Assembly (NCBI GenBank): GCA_025450195.1
Contig: JANWHW010000004.1
Location: 1-50,186, forward strand
DNA length: 50,186 nucleotides
Direction: 5' to 3'
Origin: Solirubrobacterales bacterium
GTDB taxonomy: Bacteria; Actinomycetota; Thermoleophilia; Solirubrobacterales; 70-9
The notes under the pieces are model-generated. The model ran no database searches and was not told the origin of the DNA. It saw only the letters and a list, made by a program, of their open reading frames with translations. The translations under genes and the position numbers were made by a program. Positions 44,381 through 50,186 of the stretch are shown in pieces (the stretch's first letter is position 1; each line of letters starts with the position of its first letter).

Positions 44381-44803
44381 ATGTCCTTTCCCTTCCGATC
44401 TGGTTGGATGCTTCTTGCAATGACGCTGGAGCAGGCCCTTCGCATCACCAACCGCAACATGATTGCTTTCGATGTCGCGCTCGGATCGGCAGCGATCCTC
44501 GCGCCCGAGGCAACCCTGCGAGTGCTGGGTCACGACGAGCCCTCACCCGACGCGGCACACCTGTTCCGCCGCTGCGGGCCAATCTGGCTCACCTTCGCCG
44601 CCGCACATGCGCTGGCCGCTACGCGAGGCGAGCCCCGCGATTGGTGGGCTCTGGCCTGGTTGCGGGGCACGGAGATCGCAACCGACGCGCTGTGGTCCGA
44701 GTCTCCCGCGGTCAGCCGACCGGGCGCCAAGCTCGGCCTTCGCCTCGCCGGGGCCTCGAACTTGGCGATGGCAGTCGGCTTCGCCTGGCTATCGAAACGA
44801 TGA
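44381..44803 (+). CDS. Small membrane protein of unknown function (first of a four-gene cluster)
   Basis: The 140-residue product has several hydrophobic segments (about residues 25-45, 65-80 and 120-136) and no recognised domain. The start may be ATG 44381 or 44420. The stop overlaps the next gene as ATGA. Divergent from the RpiR regulator. Confidence 0.6.
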   Translation: MSFPFRSGWMLLAMTLEQALRITNRNMIAFDVALGSAAILAPEATLRVLGHDEPSPDAAHLFRRCGPIWLTFAAAHALAATRGEPRDWWALAWLRGTEIATDALWSESPAVSRPGAKLGLRLAGASNLAMAVGFAWLSKR

Positions 44804-45129
44804 CCGGAGCCGGCGGGCTTCCGAACAAACGCTGGAGCCTGCGCGGTTACGACGACGAAGGCAACGAGGCATGGGTGATCCGCAGCATCGCCCACAAGCT
44901 CTACCGTTGCCCCTCCTGCCACGGCGAGATCGATATCGGCACAGAGCACGCCGTCGTCCAGTACGTGCTGCGCGCTGGCGGCACCGAGCACCACCACTGG
45001 CACAAGCAATGCAGCGAAGAGCTGCTGATACCTGGGCTCCGCGATGCCAAGCGGGTGCCGGCCTCCGAATCCTCCCGTTCGAAGCTGGAAGCTCGTGGGC
45101 GAAAGCCGCCTGGGCGTCGCCGCTCCTAG
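44800..45129 (+). CDS. Small zinc-finger protein of unknown function
   Basis: The 109-residue product has a CPSCHG pair, then a TEHHHWHKQC pattern, giving a likely Cys2-His-Cys zinc site. Similar short Cys/His proteins of unknown role occur in actinomycetes. It starts with an ATGA overlap and ends two bases before the next GTG. The C-terminal part is basic (RSKLEARGRKPPGRRRS). Confidence 0.65.
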   Translation: MTGAGGLPNKRWSLRGYDDEGNEAWVIRSIAHKLYRCPSCHGEIDIGTEHAVVQYVLRAGGTEHHHWHKQCSEELLIPGLRDAKRVPASESSRSKLEARGRKPPGRRRS

Positions 45130-45130
45130 T

Positions 45131-45883
45131 GTGAACCAGAAGCTGCCGCCGCTTTTTTCGATCTACGCTCGAATCGGACGCGCGTACCTCCGCCGGGCTC
45201 ACTTCCTCCTGCTGCTTGGAGTGATCGTCTTCGTTCCGGTCGGGCTGATCCACTCCCTCACTGTCAGCGCCGAGATCGGCTCCTTCGACATCGACGGACT
45301 CGTGAAGATCTTTGCCGCCGCAGCGGCGGTGATGGCGCTGGCGGTCACCGGCCTGCTGGGCGAGGTCTTCTACACCGGTGCCGTGGCGGTCTCCCTCACC
45401 CACCTCCACGATGGCCGGCCGCCTTCGCTTCGCGAGATCGCCAGGACAATCGACTACGGACGCCTGATCGTCATCGACCTGATCTACGGGGCGCTGGTCG
45501 CCGTCGGCCTGATCCTCTTCGTCGTCCCCGGGGTTCTCGCATTCGTCTGGCTCGCCCTTGCCGCCCCTATCGTGGAGATAGAGCACCATGGCATGCGAGC
45601 AGCCTTCGCCCGCAGCGTGCAGTTGATCCGGGGCAGGTTCTTGACCGTGCTGGCGGTGCTCGTTCCAATCGAGCTCGTCGGCGACGCCGTGACCAACCTG
45701 ATGACGGCACTCGCCCATGATCTCCTCGGAGAGTCGCTGGGGGCCTACTGGCTAGCCGACGTCCTCTCGAACCTCGCCTTCACCCCCTTCTACGCAGTCG
45801 CCGCCGTGCTGCTCACGGTGGACCTGATCAGGGAAAAGGATGGGCGAGATCCGCGAGTACACTCGACTTCGGCCAGCGCATGA
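45131..45883 (+). CDS. Polytopic membrane protein of unknown function
   Basis: The 250-residue product has about six hydrophobic segments, including FLLLLGVIVFVPVGLIHSL and IYGALVAVGLILFVVPG. The pattern resembles the glycerophosphodiesterase-associated/YciC-type membrane domain, but identification is weak. GTG 45131 follows the previous stop by one base; a GTG at 45095 is also open. The stop overlaps the next gene as ATGA. Confidence 0.6.
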   Translation: MNQKLPPLFSIYARIGRAYLRRAHFLLLLGVIVFVPVGLIHSLTVSAEIGSFDIDGLVKIFAAAAAVMALAVTGLLGEVFYTGAVAVSLTHLHDGRPPSLREIARTIDYGRLIVIDLIYGALVAVGLILFVVPGVLAFVWLALAAPIVEIEHHGMRAAFARSVQLIRGRFLTVLAVLVPIELVGDAVTNLMTALAHDLLGESLGAYWLADVLSNLAFTPFYAVAAVLLTVDLIREKDGRDPRVHSTSASA

Positions 45884-46746
45884 CCACTGCTTCGATACTC
45901 GCCGACTTCTGGAACGACCAGATCCTGGCCGAAGAAAAGCAGGGGCTGTTCCTAGTACTGAGCGGGTTCGTCCTCTCCTTCGCCTTCATCCGGATGAGTA
46001 CGCGCCTGATGCGCAGCCCACGGGTCCCCTGGTGGCCGGGCAGCGTGGTCAGCGAGAGCGGCGTCCACCTGCATCACCTCGTCTTCGGGATCGTCACGAT
46101 GATGATCGCCGGCACGATCGGCGCCGCCGTGCTCGGCGACAGTCCCTACGCCGAAATCTGTGCGTTCCTGTTCGGGGTCGGGGCGGGATTGACGATCGAC
46201 GAGTTCGCGCTTTGGGTGTACCTGGACGACGTCTACTGGGCCGAGGAGGGCCGGGTCTCGATCGACGCGACCGTGATTGCCACCGCGGCGATGGGGTTGA
46301 TCCTGCTCGGATTCAGCCCATTCACCTTCGAGACGGGCTCGGTCGCCCAGGCGGTCGCCAGCATGATCAGCGCGGCGATCGTCTTGAGCCTGGTCGCAAT
46401 CTGCTTCGCCAAGCAGCGACTGCTGCACGGGACGATCGGCTTTTTCATCCTCCCGATTGCGATCTATGGAGCCGCCCGGCTCGGCAAGCCGGGCTCACCC
46501 TGGGCGCGGCGGCGCTACGGACAGCGTCGGCCCGAGAAGCAGGCGGAGGCGGAGAGGCGCTTCCAGCCCGACCGCCGCACCGAGCGCTTCAAGAACGCCT
46601 TCCGCGACATCGTCGGCGGCAAGTCCAGCGAGGGCGTCGCAGCGGCGACCCAAGAGGCGCTGGCCGCCACACGCGAGGCTGCCGAAGAAGTCCGTCAGCG
46701 CGCCGATCGCATCACCCATCCGGGAGAAGCGGACAAGAAGCGCTGA
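45880..46746 (+). CDS. Actinobacterial integral membrane protein of unknown function
   Basis: The 288-residue product has about six membrane segments in residues 22-205 and a long charged C-terminal helix-prone tail (about 206-288). A conserved-looking GVHLHHLVFGIVTMM line carries three histidines. The N-terminal overlap with the previous gene is ATGA. No known family is named with confidence. Confidence 0.6.
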   Translation: MTTASILADFWNDQILAEEKQGLFLVLSGFVLSFAFIRMSTRLMRSPRVPWWPGSVVSESGVHLHHLVFGIVTMMIAGTIGAAVLGDSPYAEICAFLFGVGAGLTIDEFALWVYLDDVYWAEEGRVSIDATVIATAAMGLILLGFSPFTFETGSVAQAVASMISAAIVLSLVAICFAKQRLLHGTIGFFILPIAIYGAARLGKPGSPWARRRYGQRRPEKQAEAERRFQPDRRTERFKNAFRDIVGGKSSEGVAAATQEALAATREAAEEVRQRADRITHPGEADKKR

Positions 46747-46826
46747 CGCCCGGCAAGCGCTCCGTTATCCATCCATACGATGGAAAACGAAGGACTCGTC
46801 TGGGCAAGGAGCGGGTGTGGGCCCGG

Positions 46827-47288
46827 CTACTCCCCGATCGCCTTGATCACGAGCCGCTTCGAGCGGCGGCCGTCGAACTCGCAGTAGAAGACCTGCTGCC
46901 AGGGACCGAGATCGAGGCGGCCACCGGTAACCGGGACGATCGCCTGATGATGGACGAGAAGGTTCTTGAAGTGGGCGTCGCCGTTGTCCTCGCCGCCCCG
47001 GTGATGGCGATAGTCACCACCCTCTGGTAGAAGCTCTCGAGCCACGTCGTTGGCCGGCGGCTCCCAGCTGGGTGGTGCGACCTTGTCGAGCCACTCCATC
47101 ACGTCCTCGTGAAGTCCTGGCTCATCGTCGTTGACCCAGACGCCTGAGGTGATGTGCATTGCTGAAACCAACACCATTCCCTCGGCGATGCCCGCCTCGT
47201 CAACGGCTGCCTGAACCTCCTCGGTGATCCGGATCAGCTCGCGACGCTCGCTGGTGTTGAAGGTCATATAGGCCGTATGCGATTTCAC
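46827..47288 (-). CDS. yjbQ: YjbQ/UPF0047-family protein
   Basis: The 153-residue product matches the UPF0047 family, which in some bacteria has weak thiamine-phosphate synthase activity. It has [20 protein letters not shown], the metal-type line [15 protein letters not shown] and the C-terminal [13 protein letters not shown] 47288 follows an AGGAGG site by five bases and is a better start than the upstream ATG. Confidence 0.88.
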   Translation of the reverse strand: MKSHTAYMTFNTSERRELIRITEEVQAAVDEAGIAEGMVLVSAMHITSGVWVNDDEPGLHEDVMEWLDKVAPPSWEPPANDVARELLPEGGDYRHHRGGEDNGDAHFKNLLVHHQAIVPVTGGRLDLGPWQQVFYCEFDGRRSKRLVIKAIGE

Positions 47289-47313
47289 TAAGCCTCCTCT
47301 ACTTGCCGGGCAT

Positions 47314-47356
47314 ATCTGCACGGGACGATATTCGCCACAGAAATCTGCAACGGACG
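47314..47356. promoter_or_regulatory. Direct repeat in a divergent promoter region
   Basis: ATCTGCACGGGACG (47314-47327) and ATCTGCAACGGACG (47343-47356) are 12 of 14 identical and 29 bases apart, between yjbQ and the divergent secreted-protein gene. They may be operator half-sites. Confidence 0.4.
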
Positions 47357-47403
47357 CCTAACATTGCCGAGGTCTGCCCCTACCTAGACTTTCGGGGTAG
47401 CCC

Positions 47404-48180
47404 ATGCGACGCATTGTCCTCACACTCATGCTGATCGCCACTACGGCAATCGGCGTAGGAGTTGCCCATGGCGAGCGGGTGAAGCGCGGTGACCTACTCC
47501 TGTCATTCAATGCCAGCTTCACACCTCATGCGCTCCCCCGGGACCGACCCGCACCGGTAACGGTCGACCTCGCCGGCGCGGTGAATACGAGCAGCGGCGT
47601 CCAGCCACCCCAGCTGAGGAGCATCGCCCTAGACGTCAATCGCTACGGCAGGCTCAATACACGCGGACTGCCGACCTGCCAGCGCGGCCAGCTTGAGTCG
47701 ACCTCAACGGCCGTCGCGCTGGATCGTTGTCGCGGGGCCCTCGTCGGGCACGGGCTGTTCAAAGCCAGAGTCGATTTTCCCAACTTCGACTCGTTCCCAG
47801 TCGAAGGGGGAATGCTCGCCTTCAACAGCCGAGCTCAGGGCCGGCCCACGATCCTCATGCACGTATATGGGTCGAATCCGGTCGAAGCCACAGTCGTGCT
47901 CACTTTCAAGGTCACACATAACAAGCGAGGCACTTTTGGCACGACGCTCTTCGCGCGCATCCCAAAAATCGCCTCTGACCTCGGCTACGTGACCAATATC
48001 GAGCTCTCCTTCGGCCGCAAATACCTGCACAACGGGAAGCTGCAGAGCTTCATAAGCGCCCGTTGCGCCGCCCCAGACGGCTTCCTCGGAGCAATCTTCC
48101 CCCTAGCGCGCGGTACGTTCACCTTCGCCAACGATCAGCGACTGACCATTACGCTGACCCGCGAATGCGACGTTCGCTAG
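47404..48180 (+). CDS. Secreted protein of unknown function
   Basis: The 258-residue product has an N-terminal signal peptide (RRIVLTLMLIATTAIGVGVAHG, cut probably after AHG) and no recognised domain. The mature part looks beta-rich, with four cysteines (RGLPTCQRG, ALDRCRG, SARCAAPD and TRECDVR). A TAGACT -10-like box lies 13 bases before the ATG. Similar secreted proteins of unknown role are frequent in Thermoleophilia. Confidence 0.6.
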   Translation: MRRIVLTLMLIATTAIGVGVAHGERVKRGDLLLSFNASFTPHALPRDRPAPVTVDLAGAVNTSSGVQPPQLRSIALDVNRYGRLNTRGLPTCQRGQLESTSTAVALDRCRGALVGHGLFKARVDFPNFDSFPVEGGMLAFNSRAQGRPTILMHVYGSNPVEATVVLTFKVTHNKRGTFGTTLFARIPKIASDLGYVTNIELSFGRKYLHNGKLQSFISARCAAPDGFLGAIFPLARGTFTFANDQRLTITLTRECDVR

Positions 48181-48239
48181 CAACGGCATCGCGCCTTGCG
48201 ACCGGGCTCTCCGAAGACGTTTCGGCTGCGTAAGCCCTC

Positions 48240-48596
48240 CTAGGGCGAGTATCTGTCTTCGGCTTCCTCGAGAGCCTTTTCCGCTTCTGCCTTGCCCTTT
48301 TGGATTCCCTCTTCGGCTTCCTCTGTGGCCTTTTCGACGCCCTTCCTGACTTCCTCGCCGCCCTCCTTCACTCCCTTCTGGGCTTCCTTCAGTCCCTGTT
48401 CGGCTTCCTTCGTACCCTTTTGGACGCCTTGCTTCGCTTCTTCGACGCCTTTTTCAATGCTTTCCTGGGCTTCGCTTGTACTGCTGTCGTCGCCGCAACC
48501 CGACCAGGCAACTCCGGCGAGCCCGACCGTCGCCACAGCCAACACCGCCCACCACCGGCCCGGGGCCTGCATCCTCCTCAATCCTCTGTTCGACAC
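48240..48596 (-). CDS. Putative lipoprotein with 11-residue LEA-like repeats
   Basis: The 118-residue product has a membrane/signal region (residues 14-33) ending in WSGC, a loose lipobox, followed by GDDSST. From residue 44 on, Glu/Lys/Ala/Gly repeats with an 11-residue period appear (EEAKQGVQKGT, KEAEQGLKEAQ, then KGVKEGGEEVR and so on). This is the pattern of group 3 LEA proteins, which form amphipathic helices on drying. It is identified by pattern only, not by homology search. Confidence 0.6.
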   Translation of the reverse strand: MSNRGLRRMQAPGRWWAVLAVATVGLAGVAWSGCGDDSSTSEAQESIEKGVEEAKQGVQKGTKEAEQGLKEAQKGVKEGGEEVRKGVEKATEEAEEGIQKGKAEAEKALEEAEDRYSP

Positions 48597-48694
48597 ACCG
48601 ACTCCTCTCGTTCACACGTTGCCAACCGGATCACGCTGCCGCGATCTTCGCACTCAGACCGTGTGATCGCCACCCCAACGACCGGGCTCGCGTA

Positions 48695-49828
48695 TCAGCG
48701 GCCGAACCAGCGGGCGCGTCGACTCGAGCCGAAGTGCTCCTTCTCTGCGACCAAGGCCCCCGATGGCTCATTGAAGGTGCCGGTCGGCTTCGGGCCGGAG
48801 AGGAAATCGACATCGACGCGGCCAACCTGGCCCGACCCGAACTCGATGTAGCAGGAGCCGAGCCCGCCGTAGGCACTCGGGCCCTCCCCGCCTCGGATGC
48901 GGGCAATCAGCGACTCAGCGACGACACGGGCCGCTCCCTCGGCGAACACACCGGCCTTCGGCACTCCGACCGCGGCGACGTCGCCAACCGCATACACGCC
49001 CGGGAAGCGGGTCTCGAGCGTCTCCGAAGCAACCGGGACGTAGCCATCCGCCGCCATCCCACTCTCGATGACCACGTCTGGGGCGCGGTGCTTGGGGACC
49101 CCGAGAAAGAGGTCGTAGGGAACCTCGTCGCCGTTGTCGGTTAGGACGACGTTTCGCGCCGGGTCCAGCGAGTGGGTGCGGACCCCAGGGTAAAAGGCAA
49201 TGTCTCGATCCGAGAACGCCTCGAGTAGCGCCCTGGAGGTCTCCGGAGAAGGCGGGACGGGACTCGGCAACGGCATCAGGAAGGAGATCTCGCAATCGTC
49301 ACGGAGGCCCCGATCCGACAGATAGTCATGGAGAAGCAGAGCGGCCTCGCTTGGCGCCGGCGGGCACTTGAAGGGCGCGCCGCAGACCCCAATCACAACC
49401 CGGCCACCTGAGAACTCCGGCAGCAACTCAGCCAGCCGCTCCGCACCGGCGACGGAATAGAACTCATTGCCGCCCTCGGCCAGCCCGGGTGTCGCCTCCA
49501 TGTCGTAGTCAGCCCCCAGCGCCACGACCAGGAAGTCGCCCTCGTGGACGCCGGCGTCGGTGGTGACGGATCGAGCCTCGGGGTCTATCGCTAGGACCGT
49601 CTCCCGCAACAGCCGCACACCCGGCTTCGAGAATTCGGCGTATGGCAGCCGAACCGCCTCCGCCGTCTCGCGCCCAAACATCACGTCGAGCTTCGAGTAC
49701 CCGAAGACGAACGAGTCGCCCTTGTCGATCAGCGTCACATCGACCTCCTCGCCCAGCCCCTCCGACAAAGAGGTGGCCAGCTCAAGGCCCCCGAACCCAG
49801 CACCGAGAATAAGCACCCTCGCCTTCAT
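48695..49828 (-). CDS. FAD-dependent NAD(P)/quinone oxidoreductase
   Basis: The 377-residue product has the FAD motif VLILGAGFGGLELA (5-18), a second nucleotide region with VALGADYDMEATPGL, GVCGAPFKCPPAPSEAA with two cysteines (C-x-x-x-x-C), and the FAD-contact GVYAVGDVAAVGVP. These match sulfide:quinone reductase-like and flavocytochrome c-type proteins. The Cys pair is at a plausible redox place, but the substrate is unknown. ATG 49828 begins at the FAD motif; a longer start adds only eight residues. Confidence 0.85.
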   Translation of the reverse strand: MKARVLILGAGFGGLELATSLSEGLGEEVDVTLIDKGDSFVFGYSKLDVMFGRETAEAVRLPYAEFSKPGVRLLRETVLAIDPEARSVTTDAGVHEGDFLVVALGADYDMEATPGLAEGGNEFYSVAGAERLAELLPEFSGGRVVIGVCGAPFKCPPAPSEAALLLHDYLSDRGLRDDCEISFLMPLPSPVPPSPETSRALLEAFSDRDIAFYPGVRTHSLDPARNVVLTDNGDEVPYDLFLGVPKHRAPDVVIESGMAADGYVPVASETLETRFPGVYAVGDVAAVGVPKAGVFAEGAARVVAESLIARIRGGEGPSAYGGLGSCYIEFGSGQVGRVDVDFLSGPKPTGTFNEPSGALVAEKEHFGSSRRARWFGR

Positions 49829-49851
49829 CGCGCCGAGCCTACCGACTGCCA

Positions 49852-49893
49852 TGGGGCGGGCAGGACTCGAACCTGCGCTCCACGGATTATGAG
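49852..49893 (-). repeat. tRNA 3' fragment, probable attachment site of an integrative element
   Basis: On the minus strand the DNA reads as the anticodon loop (CTCATAA, anticodon CAT), TCCGT stem strand, variable loop, T arm GCAGG-TTCGAGT-CCTGC and acceptor strand CCGCCCCA of a tRNA-Met/Ile2-type gene. The 5' half is missing: the base-paired strand of the anticodon stem should be ACGGA but is CCCGA, and no D arm or GGGGCGG follows. This is the expected remnant of site-specific integration at a tRNA 3' end. Confidence 0.75.
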
Positions 49894-50186
49894 TCGGGCT
49901 GGAAACCGTCTATAGAGCCGAATCTGGCCCGGTAGAGCGAACTACGTCCAAGGAGTTCGGCTGAGTTCGGTGGAGTCGGGGACCAATTTCGGGACCAAGT
50001 TTTCAGCGGCCCAAAAATCGCGACATCCCCCGCTGTCACTTTCACGCGAAAGCGGAAGTCAAGACAGGCCTGTGTGCACCGCTGCGCTCAGCGAGGAGGA
50101 AGCGCTTTGGTTGCAAGTGCGTCCGCTTCGGCATTCCATTTTCGCGGAATCCACGAAATCCTGATGTTGGGAAACTCCTGGAGCAG
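49894..50186. other. Right edge beyond the tRNA fragment, no recognised gene
   Basis: The 293 bases after the tRNA fragment have no convincing gene. The composition is more even than the rest of the window, with stretches such as GGGGACCAATTTCGGGACCA, often seen near tyrosine-integrase attachment sites. If the tRNA remnant is an attachment site, this side would be the inserted element. A 64-codon frame (49970-50164) shows no recognisable domain. Confidence 0.4.

Overview
The window looks like a chromosomal segment of a high-GC actinomycete, most likely class Thermoleophilia (Solirubrobacterales-like). The reasons are actinobacterial gene orders (pyrR-pyrB-pyrC-carA-carB and mihF-gmk-rpoZ-coaBC), the mIHF nucleoid protein, many GTG/TTG starts, and ATGA/GTGA/TGATG overlaps between neighbours. 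No genome search was possible, so the taxonomy is inference. Nearly all of the window is core housekeeping DNA. The only sign of mobile DNA is a tRNA 3' fragment at the right edge.

Layout. (1) 1-19 kb, minus strand, read right to left: rnz; the pyrimidine operon pyrR-pyrB-pyrC-carA-carB-pyrK/pyrD fusion; mihF-gmk-rpoZ-coaBC; rimP-nusA-infB-rbfA-DHH phosphatase. A tRNA-Arg(CCG) gene and a membrane-anchored unknown follow on the plus strand. (2) 19.7-23.98 kb, minus: a SAM-I riboswitch with terminator, then a threonine-synthase-like gene coupled to a MoaD/ThiS-type sulfur-carrier gene, then CDP-glucose genes (rfbF, rfbG) coupled to an HMCES/YedK gene. (3) 24-29 kb, plus: corA, then HIT hydrolase, phosphomannomutase, MBL hydrolase and a diacylglycerol-kinase-like gene. 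(4) 29-40 kb, minus: ruvC-ruvA-ruvB, a zinc-ribbon/PAS protein, secDF, a small membrane protein, recJ and relA. (5) 40-50 kb: small membrane genes, the vitamin B6 genes pdxS-pdxT with an M29 aminopeptidase, an RpiR regulator, a four-gene membrane cluster, yjbQ, a secreted unknown, an LEA-like protein and an FAD oxidoreductase.

Regulation readable from sequence: a PyrR-binding loop just before pyrR; a SAM-I riboswitch/terminator before the thrC-like gene; an intrinsic terminator 13 bases before rimP that fits a NusA-controlled attenuator; and a strong promoter almost on top of the mihF start codon.

The most interesting points are these. The SAM-regulated ThrC-like/sulfur-carrier pair could be a thiocarboxylate-dependent homocysteine (methionine) route. 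A palindromic repeat family (A) lies in the same reading frame inside NusA and exactly at the PyrK/PyrD fusion joint, with a third copy between genes. A second family (B) sits directly after stop codons between operon genes and replaces the expected C-terminal domain of RimP. pyrK appears to start at a CTG codon overlapping the carB stop.
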